Shown here: one piece after another, positions 6,214-12,969 of the stretch
How positions within the stretch are numbered: the stretch's first letter is position 1
Layout: every line of letters begins with the position of its first letter
Assembly: GCA_937879875.1 (NCBI GenBank)
Contig: CALFMN010000089.1
Coordinates: 1 to 13,345 of the forward strand
Direction: 5' to 3'
Origin: an uncultured Chloroflexota bacterium
GTDB taxonomy: Bacteria; Chloroflexota; Dehalococcoidia; CAUJGQ01
DNA: 13,345 bases
Notes under the pieces: model-generated
Seen by the model: the letters and a program-made list of their open reading frames with translations, nothing else
What the model was told of the DNA's origin: nothing
The model's database searches: none
Position numbers and translations under genes: made by a program

Positions 6214-7560
6214 GTGACTACGACTCAGGCGACCATGCAAGAACTGAAGGGCCGCGTCTGCGCCCGCATCGACGCTCAGCGCGACGCCGTCGTCGCGCTG
6301 GTGCAGCAGATCTACCGCGAGCCGGAGATCGGCTTCCGCGAGCAGCAGACTTCGGCGCTCGTGCAGCAGACCTTCGACAAGATCGGCGTGCCCTACCGCA
6401 AGGGGCTGGCACTGACCGGCGTGAAAGGCGAGCTGCGCGGCGGCGCCGGCCCCGGCCCGGCCGTGGCGATCATGGGCGAGCTGGACGCGCTGATCGTGCC
6501 CGATCACATCGACGCGCATCCGCAGCGCCAAACGGCGCACGCCTGCGGCCACAACGGCCAGATCGGTTCGATGATCGGCGCCACGATCGGCCTGCAGGCC
6601 GAGGGTGTGCTGGAGTCGCTGTGTGGTCGCGTGGTGCCGATGGCCGTGCCTGCCGAAGAGTGTATCGACATTGAAGGCCGGCTGGAGTTGAAACGTTCCG
6701 GCCAGATCGAATTCATCCTCGGCAAGCCGGAGCTGATCAAGCTGGGCGAGTTCGACGATGTGGACATGGCGATGATCGTGCACACGTCGAGCGTCTCAGA
6801 GGACGGCCGCTTCGCCGTCTCGCGCAGCAACAACGGCGCGATCATCAAGCACGTGCGCTACACCGGCCGCGCGTCGCACGCGGGCGGCGCGCCGCAACGC
6901 GGCATCAACGCGCTCGCGGCGGCCACGCTCGCCCTGGCCGGCATCGACGCACAGCGCCCGACGTTTCGTGACGACGATACCGTGCGCGTGCACCCGATCA
7001 TCACGGCGGGCGGGCGTTCGGCCAGCATCGTGCCAGCCGATGTGCGCATCGAGACCTTCGTGCGGGCGAAGACGCTGGAAGCGATCGAAGATGCCAACAT
7101 GAAGGTGGACCGTGCCCTGCGCGCCGGCGCCCTGGCCATGGGTGCCAGCGTCAGGATCACGACGATCCCCGGCTACATGCCGCTCACGCACGACGAGAAC
7201 CTGGTCGAGCTGATCAGCGCGAACGCGGCGCAGTTGGTGGGCAAAGACCAGGTGGGCCGCACCGGCCATCGCACCGGCTCAACCGACGTGGGCGACATGA
7301 GCCTGATCATGCCGGTCGTGCATCCGCATGCCGATGGCGCGGTGGGCACGGGCCATGGCGCCGACTATCACATCGTCGATTACGACAACGCCGTGATCAA
7401 CGCGGCCAAGGCGATGGCGATGACGGCGATCGACCTGCTCGGCGATGGCGCCGCGCAGGCGCAGCGCGTGACCAGCGCCTTCCAACCACGCTTCACGAAG
7501 GATGCCTACCTGACCTTCGTGCGCGGCCTCGCCTACGAGCGCGAGTTCGCGGAGACGTAG
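6214..7560 (+). CDS. M20 family metallo-amidohydrolase/peptidase, AbgB-like
   Basis: 448 aa. Zinc-dependent M20 enzymes cleave amide bonds of N-acyl or N-aminoacyl amino acids. Visible metal-site motifs are GELDAL (residues 88-93), HACGHN (109-114, with the Cys/His ligand pair) and PAEEC (146-150, catalytic/metal Glu pair). A dimerisation (lid) domain entry RASHAGGAPQRGINAL follows, then GSTDVGD and GTGHGADYH near the C-terminus with the last His ligand. HACGHN in place of HACGHD, together with GSTDVGD, is characteristic of the AbgB (p-aminobenzoyl-glutamate hydrolase B) and PM20D2-type branch rather than of IAA-amino-acid hydrolases. The start is GTG, chosen by its strong ribosome site. No AbgA or AbgT partner is nearby, so a folate-catabolite role is only a suggestion. 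It ends in a convergent gap containing a decayed repeat hairpin that could act as terminator. Confidence 0.9.
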   Translation: MTTTQATMQELKGRVCARIDAQRDAVVALVQQIYREPEIGFREQQTSALVQQTFDKIGVPYRKGLALTGVKGELRGGAGPGPAVAIMGELDALIVPDHIDAHPQRQTAHACGHNGQIGSMIGATIGLQAEGVLESLCGRVVPMAVPAEECIDIEGRLELKRSGQIEFILGKPELIKLGEFDDVDMAMIVHTSSVSEDGRFAVSRSNNGAIIKHVRYTGRASHAGGAPQRGINALAAATLALAGIDAQRPTFRDDDTVRVHPIITAGGRSASIVPADVRIETFVRAKTLEAIEDANMKVDRALRAGALAMGASVRITTIPGYMPLTHDENLVELISANAAQLVGKDQVGRTGHRTGSTDVGDMSLIMPVVHPHADGAVGTGHGADYHIVDYDNAVINAAKAMAMTAIDLLGDGAAQAQRVTSAFQPRFTKDAYLTFVRGLAYEREFAET

Positions 7561-7568
7561 GGAGCGGC

Positions 7569-7665
7569 GGCCCTCACAACCCCCGACCCCCTGCTCTCCC
7601 AGATGCATGAGGGTTGCAGACCACGAGACGGTTGCGGGTCTGTATGGGAGCGCGGGGGCGATCCG
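7569..7665. repeat. Decayed family B half-element with enlarged loop
   Basis: GGCCCTCA (7569-7576) and CCCCCTGCTCTCCCA (7587-7601) match the left end of family B. The partner arm TGGGAGCGCGGGGG (7645-7658) is followed by GGGCGATCCGG, also as in family B. Instead of the 4-base loop of copy 1, the two arms are separated by 43 nt, which itself contains the pair CAGACC (7617-7622)/GGTCTG (7637-7642). It lies between convergent genes and could serve as a two-way terminator. Confidence 0.5.
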
Positions 7666-7685
7666 GCGGAGGCTACGTTGCCGGT

Positions 7686-8147
7686 CTACGGGAAACGCCG
7701 GAACATGCGCCACTGGTCCGTGATCGATGGGTCTTGCAGGTAGGTCCAACTTCCCTGCCCGCCGAAGGTATCGACGCCCATCATCAGGCTGCCGTCGAAA
7801 AAGAAGCCGTTCCCGGCGCCGTCGCTCAGCCAGAAGGCGACGCCCCAGCTACGCGGCGCGCCGGCCCGCGTGTTCCAGGCCTCGCCCTGACCCTGCAAGG
7901 TCATGCCGTTCTGCGTCAGCGTGACGCTGATCGGCGTGCCGCCGGTGCTGTCGGCGCCCTGACTGGCGATCACGGCGGTACCCTGAGCATCGCTGTAGGT
8001 CAGCGTGAGCGAGGGGAATTCGGGCGGCGCATCACCGGCGCGGGCGGTGCCGGCCGGGCCGATCGCGAGCGCGCCCAGGCAGAGCAAGGCCAGTGCGAGC
8101 AAGACCAACGGGGCGCAGGGACGGAGTGCGCGAATCGATCCAATCAA
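7686..8147 (-). CDS. Predicted secreted protein of unknown function
   Basis: 153 aa with a TTG start, chosen because GGGAGG (complement of 8153-8158) lies 5 nt upstream and a signal peptide begins right after it. The signal has a positive n-region (GSIRALRP), a hydrophobic core (PLVLLALALLCLGALAIG) and a likely signal peptidase I site after ARA, about residue 37. The mature part is about 116 aa, small, rich in Gly, Thr and aromatic residues. It reads like an extracellular beta-rich domain (alternating LTLTYSDAQGTAVIAS, ISVTLTQNGMTLQGQGEAW), with WGVAFWLSDG and FFFDGSLMMG segments. There is no cysteine in the mature part and no anchor. I do not recognise the family. It is divergent from the patatin gene across a 442-bp region and convergent with the M20 gene. 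Confidence 0.75.
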   Translation of the reverse strand: MIGSIRALRPCAPLVLLALALLCLGALAIGPAGTARAGDAPPEFPSLTLTYSDAQGTAVIASQGADSTGGTPISVTLTQNGMTLQGQGEAWNTRAGAPRSWGVAFWLSDGAGNGFFFDGSLMMGVDTFGGQGSWTYLQDPSITDQWRMFRRFP

Positions 8148-8152
8148 AGCTG

Positions 8153-8158
8153 CCTCCC
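8153..8158 (-). promoter_or_regulatory. Ribosome binding site that decides a TTG start
   Basis: The complement reads GGGAGG, 5 nt before the TTG at 8147. No ATG lies near the signal peptide in this frame, so this site defines the start. Confidence 0.65.
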
Positions 8159-8261
8159 TGAAGCTGATGCGGGAAAACGCTGCTGGACCCAATAGACGGC
8201 CGGCACACGGGAAATCTTGCGGCGCACGCTGCCGGCCGAAGCGAGGCGTTGTGCGCGCAGC

Positions 8262-8500
8262 GCCCGTCCGGGGCACCTAACCCCGCTTTCGCTGAAGCGA
8301 AAGCTCCCTTCCCGACACGGGAAGGGTTCGGACTGAGGACAAACGGGTGGGTGGGCGACCAGCCGGCCGCGTGTCCCGCAAGGACACCCCTGCCCCGCCG
8401 CCGTCGCATAGTGATGGGAGCGCTCCTGAAGTCCCTTTCCCGCCTCGGGAAGGGACAGACCTAGCTTCAGCCAGGTCAGGGTTAGGTGCCCCGGACGGGC
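8262..8500. repeat. Hairpin-rich intergenic repeat, family A, copy 2 (complete)
   Basis: 239 bp with perfect 22-bp terminal inverted repeats (8262-8283 and 8479-8500; core GGGGCACCTAACCC). Subterminal hairpins are at 8285-8304 (GCTTTCGC, loop TGAA, GCGAAAGC) and 8458-8477 (GACCTAGC, loop TTCA, GCCAGGTC, one G-T pair). A further CCCTTCCCG/CGGGAAGGG hairpin lies inside the left end. The central GGAGCGCTCC palindrome (8417-8426) matches copy 1. No target duplication was found beside the termini and there is no gene inside. It fills most of the divergent region between the secreted-protein and patatin genes, so their promoters must lie in its flanks or within it. Confidence 0.85.
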
Positions 8501-8576
8501 ACAAGCTCAGCGAGAGGACGATGTCCCGCCCGCGGGCGCCGCCGGACCGGATCAGGCGTATAGTCACGGGCAAGAC

Positions 8577-8583
8577 GAGGAGG
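8577..8583 (+). promoter_or_regulatory. Strong ribosome binding site of the patatin gene
   Basis: GAGGAGG lies 6 nt before the ATG at 8590, favouring it over an in-frame upstream ATG at 8521, which has only GAGAGGA close by. Confidence 0.75.
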
Positions 8584-8589
8584 CGCACG

Positions 8590-9549
8590 ATGGCCAGCGG
8601 GCGCGTGGCGCTGGTGCTGGGCGCCGGGGGCATCACCGGCGGCGCCTACGAGTTGGGCACGCTGGCGGCGCTGCACGAGCGCAGCGGCTGGGAGCCGGCT
8701 TCCGCCCGCGCCTTCATCGGTACCAGCGCCGGCTCGTGGATCGCGGCGCTGCTGGCGAGCGGACGGCCGCTGGCGCAGATGGCCGGTTCTGCCTGGCCTC
8801 CTGAGCCGGGCCGTCGCCGCGCTGCTGGCGGCAGCAGTACGCACGATCTGTATACACCCGCGCCACGCGTGTCTTCGCCCTTCTGGTGGGCGCGGCCGGG
8901 CGGTCTGCTGGCCGAAAGCGGCCTCTTTTCAACGGAAGGCATGGAACGACGGCTGCGTGCCCGGCTGGGCGAGGCCGCGCACGGCTGGCCCGCGCCGAAT
9001 CTGCGCATCGCCGCCTTCGACGTGCAGCGGCGCCGGCGCACGGTCTTCGGCGCCGCGGGCGCGCCTTCGGTCACGGCCTTGCAGGCTGTCACCGCCTCAT
9101 CCGCCATCCCCGGCGTCTTCCGCCCCGTCGTGATCGACGGCGTACCGTATCTCGACGGCGGTGTCGCTTCGACCACGAATCTCGATCTCGCGGCCGAGTT
9201 TGCCGCCGAGATCGACCTCGTGCTCTGCCTCGCGCCGCTGGCCGGCGAACGGCCAGACGGCGCACCGGCGCCCGGCCCCGGCATCTACGGCCAGATGCTG
9301 ACGGGAGCCCTGGCGGCAGCGGCCGGCCGCCAGGTCGAGGCCGAGGCGCACCAACTTCGCGCGACGTTTCCACGGATCGAGGTCATCGTCTTTCGCCCGA
9401 ACGCCGCGGACCAGCGCGCGATGGGAGGCAACGCTATGTCGGGCCGTCGCCGGGAACCGACGCGCGAGCAGGCCTACCGCTCGGCGCTGGAGGCACTCGA
9501 GCGGCCGGAACTGCGCATCGCGCTGGCACGCGGCGGTATCGGCGAATAG
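8590..9549 (+). CDS. Patatin-like phospholipase
   Basis: 319 aa. Patatin-like enzymes are Ser-Asp dyad lipid acyl hydrolases. All landmarks are present: the oxyanion loop LGAGGITGGAYELG (residues 10-23), the nucleophile elbow GTSAGS (44-49, Ser46) and the catalytic DGG motif (Asp189-Gly190-Gly191) preceded by SSAIPGVFRPVVIDG. The 'ASSAIPGVF' segment is typical of bacterial patatins. No signal peptide is seen, so it is probably cytoplasmic or membrane-associated. The start is fixed by GAGGAGG. Some patatins are effectors in nucleotide-signalling immunity, but no cyclase or sensor is adjacent, so lipid turnover is the simpler reading. The ABC1 kinase gene follows about 80 nt later on the same strand. 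Confidence 0.9.
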   Translation: MASGRVALVLGAGGITGGAYELGTLAALHERSGWEPASARAFIGTSAGSWIAALLASGRPLAQMAGSAWPPEPGRRRAAGGSSTHDLYTPAPRVSSPFWWARPGGLLAESGLFSTEGMERRLRARLGEAAHGWPAPNLRIAAFDVQRRRRTVFGAAGAPSVTALQAVTASSAIPGVFRPVVIDGVPYLDGGVASTTNLDLAAEFAAEIDLVLCLAPLAGERPDGAPAPGPGIYGQMLTGALAAAAGRQVEAEAHQLRATFPRIEVIVFRPNAADQRAMGGNAMSGRRREPTREQAYRSALEALERPELRIALARGGIGE

Positions 9550-9630
9550 CGGGAGATCGCTTGCCGTTGCGGCGAGAGCTGGCGCGTTTCCAACAAGCAG
9601 CTATTGACCACCTTCCGCGCGGCCGGCGCG

Positions 9631-11112
9631 ATGAGGGAGAATGGCGATGGGCGCCGCTTGCGCCGGGTTTCACAAATGTCCGGAGCTTCAACCGCGCCGG
9701 CAGGACGTTCGCTGGCCTCGCGACGGCGGGCGCCGGGAGCGTTGCGCCTTCGTGCCCGCCGCGCCGTGTTCGCCCTGCGCGAGGCGCCGACGTTGCGTTT
9801 CGCCTACGCGCTGGCGATCGCGGGGCAGACGCTGGCCGGCTACCGGTTGCTGGTTTGGCGGCAACGCAACGCGCCCGCCGCCGTGCGCGCGGCCGCGCTG
9901 CGCGCCGAGCACCAGGGCAACGCCGAGCGTATCTACGCCGCGGTGCTGCGCTTGCAAGGGCTGATGATCAAGATCGGGCAGACGCTCGGCTCGAACCCGG
10001 CCGGTGTACCCGCGCCGTACATCGACGTGCTCTCCCGCCTGCAAGACGCCGTGCCGCCGCGCCCGTGGCCGCTGATTCGCCCCGCGATCGAGGCTGGCCT
10101 GGGCCGGCCGCTACATGAAGCGTTCGCCCGCATCGAGCATCGCGCCGTGGCCGCCGCCAGCCTGGCGCAGGTGCACCGCGCCACGCTGCACGACGGCCGC
10201 GAAGTCGCCGTCAAGGTGCTCTATCCGGGCATCGAGCGGCTGGTGCAGTCGGATTTGCGCGTGCTGCGCGTGCTGCTCTGGCTCGAAAGCCACTTCGCCG
10301 GCTATCCGTTGCAGCCCGTGTACGACGAGCTGGCGCACAACGTGCCGCTGGAAGTGGACCTGCTGCACGAGGCGGACGCAATGGAGGAGATGGCGGCGCT
10401 GTTGGCCGGCTGCGACGATGTGAAGATACCGCGCGTCGTGCGTGAGCTGTCCAGCCGGCGGGTACTGGTGATGGAATGGATCGACGGCATCAAGATCACC
10501 GACGTTGCCGGCCTGAGCGCCGCCGGGCTCGACCCGCAGCAGCTCTGCGAGCGGCTGACGGACCTGTACTGCCGCCAGATCTTCGACTTCGGCTTCTTCC
10601 ACGCCGACCCGCATCCCGGCAACCTGTTTGCCTTACGCGACGGCCGCATCGCGCTGGTCGATTTCGGCCTGACGCGCCGGCTGCCGCGGTCGGTGGTGCG
10701 CGGTCTGGCGCTGCTGAGCCGCGCGATCATGACCGGCGACGATGCCAGCACGGTCGAGGCGTTCCGGCTGCTCGGCTTCCGCCTGCGCGATACGAGCAAT
10801 CAGGAGGCGCTGATCGCCACGGCCAACTTCTTCCGCGCTGTCACCGATCCGGCGACATATGAGCAGGCGGGCGCCCGCGCCGGTGATGCGGAGGAGGCGC
10901 TGCGCGCGGTGAACGACGCCATGCGCCGCGCCACGCGGGCCAACCCGTTCGTCGAGTTCCCCGGCGAGATCACGCTCGTCTCGCGCGTCTTCGGCCTGAT
11001 GACGGGCGTGGGCGTGGGCATGGGCGCGACGCCGAACGTGCTGGCACCCGTGCTGCGCTGGACGGCGCCGGCAATTGCGGACACCGACTCGACCGCCGCG
11101 TCCGCGGGCTGA
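9631..11112 (+). CDS. ABC1/AarF/UbiB family atypical kinase
   Basis: 493 aa from the ATG at 9631; a TTG at 9604 and an ATG at 9676 are other in-frame options and none has a convincing ribosome site. ABC1 kinases are ATP-binding proteins tied to quinone and isoprenoid-lipid metabolism. The diagnostic features are the N-terminal KxGQ motif (KIGQTLGSN, about residues 114-122), the Ala-rich nucleotide loop AAASLAQVHRA (about 174-184) in place of the Gly-rich loop, the lysine in VAVKVLYPG (about 192-200), FFHADPHPGN (about 322-331) and VDFG (343-346). The usual pair of C-terminal membrane helices is not obvious; the tail ends in a short GLMTGVGVGMG stretch. It is likely cotranscribed with the patatin gene, suggesting a shared lipid-related role. 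No ubiquinone or menaquinone genes are nearby. Confidence 0.88.
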   Translation: MRENGDGRRLRRVSQMSGASTAPAGRSLASRRRAPGALRLRARRAVFALREAPTLRFAYALAIAGQTLAGYRLLVWRQRNAPAAVRAAALRAEHQGNAERIYAAVLRLQGLMIKIGQTLGSNPAGVPAPYIDVLSRLQDAVPPRPWPLIRPAIEAGLGRPLHEAFARIEHRAVAAASLAQVHRATLHDGREVAVKVLYPGIERLVQSDLRVLRVLLWLESHFAGYPLQPVYDELAHNVPLEVDLLHEADAMEEMAALLAGCDDVKIPRVVRELSSRRVLVMEWIDGIKITDVAGLSAAGLDPQQLCERLTDLYCRQIFDFGFFHADPHPGNLFALRDGRIALVDFGLTRRLPRSVVRGLALLSRAIMTGDDASTVEAFRLLGFRLRDTSNQEALIATANFFRAVTDPATYEQAGARAGDAEEALRAVNDAMRRATRANPFVEFPGEITLVSRVFGLMTGVGVGMGATPNVLAPVLRWTAPAIADTDSTAASAG

Positions 11113-11142
11113 TGGCCGGCGCGCTGCCCATCCGCGCCTTTC

Positions 11143-11304
11143 GGCCCTCAATCCCCCGTCCCCTTTCCCCCAATCCTGGAGGGAAAGGGGCGATCCGGTT
11201 TGAAGCGATCCGGAAAAGGCGTCGGGCTAACCGCACCGGCCACGGAACGCTTCACCCGGGTTCGCCCCTCTCCCAGAATTGGGAGAGGGGAAGGGGGTGA
11301 GGGC
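11143..11304. repeat. Hairpin-rich intergenic repeat, family B, copy 2
   Basis: About 162 bp, homologous to 4385-4545. The outer ends are GGCCCTCA (11143-11150) and TGAGGGC (11298-11304). Hairpins: 11160-11190 (CCCCTTTCCC/GGGAAAGGGG around CCAATCCTGGA) and 11265-11290 (CCCCTCTCCCA, loop GAAT, TGGGAGAGGGG). Shared interior blocks are GGGGCGATCC, TTGAAGCGATCC, GGCGTCGGG and CGGAACGCTTCA. It overlaps the 3' end of the minus-strand gene 11227-11721 and supplies that gene's stop codon. It also sits downstream of the AarF gene, so the hairpins may act as terminators for both convergent genes. Confidence 0.75.
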
Positions 11305-11721
11305 GAGGGCCGCTTCCGGCGCGTCACCCGCCAGCAGCGCCGTGGCCCAGCCGCGCTTGAGCGCTGCGTCGATCTCGAAACGGTGGCGGGCGTCGGCCAG
11401 TTCGCGCTGCGTCCAGCCGCCGGCCGCGTCGTCCGCCACGACCAGGCCGACCTTGAGCACGTCGGGGATACGCTGAAGGCGCCGGCTCGCATCCGCGATC
11501 GCCCGCGCGGCGACCGCCTCTGCGTCGAGCGCGAGCAGCGCGTCGAGCACCGCGGCCACGTGCTCCTTGCCTATCGGGTTCAGCGCGACGAGCGGCAGCA
11601 GATCGACGTCGTCCGTGCCGCCCTGCATGACTTGAAGGTATTTGCGGAAGCGCTGCCCGCCGCGCGGCGTGTCGTACAGCTCGCGCTCGACGTTCAGCAG
11701 CGGTACCAGCTCAAGCTGCAT
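11227..11721 (-). CDS. Hypothetical protein with repeat-derived C-terminus
   Basis: 164 aa. The start is secure: GGAGGAG (complement of 11727-11733) lies 5 nt before the ATG, and only 2 nt separate the ATG from the stop codon of the TetR gene, so the two are translationally coupled. The N-terminal ~138 residues look like a genuine acidic, helical soluble protein: QLELVPLLNVERELYD, then GGTDDVDLLPLVALNPIGK, AVLDALLALDAEAVAARAIAD, DVLKVGLVVADDAAGGWTQ and FEIDAALKRGW. I do not recognise the family. The final ~25 residues, starting near ALTPFPSPNSGRG, are encoded entirely by repeat B copy 2, including the stop, so the original C-terminus appears to have been replaced or truncated. Whether the product is still functional is open. 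The TetR neighbour suggests this gene is in its regulon. Confidence 0.7.
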   Translation of the reverse strand: MQLELVPLLNVERELYDTPRGGQRFRKYLQVMQGGTDDVDLLPLVALNPIGKEHVAAVLDALLALDAEAVAARAIADASRRLQRIPDVLKVGLVVADDAAGGWTQRELADARHRFEIDAALKRGWATALLAGDAPEAALALTPFPSPNSGRGANPGEAFRGRCG

Positions 11722-11723
11722 CG

Positions 11724-12314
11724 CTACTCCTCCGCCCCCGTGGAACGCTCTGCGGTCGCCCTTCCCGCCGATCGAACGGCCGTGCCGATGCCGCGCATCA
11801 GCAGGCCGACGAGCTGTTCCCGCGCCCGCTCCGGCGCCCAGCCGTGCCGGCCGCGCAGGTGCACATACGGCCAGCAGACGGCATTGAAGAGCACGTTCGC
11901 CAGTTCGCGCGGCTCGGTTTCCGGCGGCAACGAGCGGTCGGCGATGCCATCGCGCAGCAGCCGCTCGATCGGCTCGTTGAAGTTGAAGCCCGGCCCTCCG
12001 GACTGGTGAAAGGCCGTATCCGAGGCGAGCAGCAGCGGCAGGTGACGATCGGCCACGGCGCACAGCGCCTCAAGCGCCTGGCGCAGCCGCTCCCGGCCGC
12101 TGCCCTCCGCCGTCAGGATCGGCCAGAGCGCATCGCGGTAGTCGGAGGCGAGCCGGGCCAGCAGGGCGGCGATCAGCGACTCGCGCGTCACGCCCTGCCG
12201 CCAGAGCGTGACGCGCGAGATCCCGGCCTGCTCAGCCACGCGGTCGAGACTGATCGCCTCCAGGCCGCCCTCGGCGAGCACGGCCACGGTTGCGTCAAGC
12301 AGCTTCTGATCCAT
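11724..12314 (-). CDS. TetR/AcrR family transcriptional regulator
   Basis: 196 aa from the ATG at 12314. The helix-turn-helix is LLDATVAVLAEGGLEAISLDRVAEQAGISRVTLWR (from residue 5; A-L-E-G and V-A-E-Q-A-G-I-S-R are the key positions), followed by TRESLIAALLARL in place of the usual F-x-S/N-K-E-x-L. The C-terminal ligand domain is about 140 residues and ends in a Thr/Glu-rich tail. An in-frame ATG at 12353 would add 13 residues; neither start has a strong ribosome site. TetR proteins are usually ligand-released repressors of their own operon. Here the coupled downstream gene and the AT-rich upstream region (12345-12400) are the likely targets. The ligand is unknown. Confidence 0.88.
   Translation of the reverse strand: MDQKLLDATVAVLAEGGLEAISLDRVAEQAGISRVTLWRQGVTRESLIAALLARLASDYRDALWPILTAEGSGRERLRQALEALCAVADRHLPLLLASDTAFHQSGGPGFNFNEPIERLLRDGIADRSLPPETEPRELANVLFNAVCWPYVHLRGRHGWAPERAREQLVGLLMRGIGTAVRSAGRATAERSTGAEE
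11727..11733 (-). promoter_or_regulatory. Ribosome binding site inside the TetR 3' end
   Basis: The complement reads GGAGGAG, 5 nt before the ATG at 11721. It overlaps the last codons of the TetR gene (encoding the two final Glu residues), showing translational coupling. Confidence 0.75.
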
Positions 12315-12344
12315 CGCCGCGTCAAACCCCAAGGAAACAGCGCA

Positions 12345-12400
12345 ACGTGTCATACTCTGAATTGCAACATTGATGCTGCACATCAGAATATACTGAGCTT
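12345..12400. promoter_or_regulatory. AT-rich intergenic island, probable promoter/operator of the TetR operon
   Basis: This ~55-bp stretch is far richer in A/T than anything around it. On the minus strand TATATT (complement of 12387-12392) is a good -10 candidate, placing transcription start just before the TetR starts at 12353/12314. On the plus strand an overlapping TATACT (12389-12394) could serve a divergent transcript toward the small ORF. Symmetric TCTGA (12355-12359) and TCAGA (12383-12387) half-sites, and TTGCAA (12362-12367), could form an operator. The -35 elements are poor. Confidence 0.4.
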
Positions 12401-12528
12401 CTGAAACGGAGCGGCATAGCTGCTCCGCTGGCCCGGCGTGCCTGCTGTCAGTGTACCCGCTCGGCGCGTGGTGGTCGGCTCCCGCCGCGGTGTACCAGCG
12501 GCAAGCCGCTTGTAGGTCGGGCCACGAC

Positions 12529-12537
12529 GGGAAGGGG
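12529..12537 (+). promoter_or_regulatory. Ribosome binding site of the 76-aa small ORF
   Basis: GGGAAGGGG lies 6 nt before the ATG at 12544. It is the main evidence that the small frame is translated. Confidence 0.5.
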
Positions 12538-12543
12538 CTGGAC

Positions 12544-12774
12544 ATGGACTTCGGACGCATTCAAGAGGCGCAGGAGCGGCGGCGACAAGAGCTGCGCGAG
12601 GCGATGCGTCGGGCCGCGCTGCTGCGCGATCTCGATTGTCCACCGCCCGCAGCCAGACAGACCGCTGGTCGTCACGCCGAGCGGACCAACCGGCGCCGCC
12701 TGCTGGCCGCTGGTTCGCCCGTCGGTTGGCTGCGGGCGTTCCTTGCGCGGGCGCGGGCCTGGCGGCGCGTCTGA
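12544..12774 (+). CDS. Small basic protein of unknown function
   Basis: A 76-aa frame with ATG and a good ribosome site. It starts MDFGRIQEAQERRRQELREAM, a strongly charged helix with heptad-like spacing, continues RRAALLRDLDCPP, then an Arg/Ala/Pro-rich stretch, and ends GWLRAFLARARAWRRV, which could form an amphipathic membrane-binding helix. There is no signal peptide and no recognised domain. In such GC-rich DNA, Arg/Ala-rich open frames arise by chance, so the call rests on the ribosome site and the ordered charge pattern of the first 35 residues. It lies between the TetR promoter and the P-loop ATPase gene, on the same strand as the latter. Confidence 0.5.
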   Translation: MDFGRIQEAQERRRQELREAMRRAALLRDLDCPPPAARQTAGRHAERTNRRRLLAAGSPVGWLRAFLARARAWRRV

Positions 12775-12915
12775 TCGGAGGCGCTTCCGCGCCGGCGCAT
12801 TCGGAGGACCGCCTGAAGCGGCCGCGCCGCTGCTCGCGTCGCAGAAAACGATCGTGCCGTCGCGGAATACGGATCCGCGAAATTCGCCCGCGCGATCGTT
12901 TACGTTGTATGGAGC

Positions 12916-12931
12916 CTTCCACCGGTGGAGG
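12916..12931. promoter_or_regulatory. Palindrome upstream of the P-loop ATPase gene
   Basis: CTTCCACCGGTGGAGG is a 16-bp palindrome with a single T-G pair (12-bp perfect core TCCACCGGTGGA), ending 38 nt before the ATG at 12970. It could be an operator or small hairpin. A TTTACGTTGTAT stretch just upstream is the only A/T-rich sequence nearby. Confidence 0.3.
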
Positions 12932-12969
12932 TGCATGGCGCCGCACCCGCGTACGCGAGGCCGAGCGCG

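Noticed and set aside
8590..9549. Patatin as effector of a CBASS-like immune system
   Set aside because: No nucleotidyltransferase, ubiquitin-like or HORMA-type companion is in the window; the neighbour is an ABC1 kinase.
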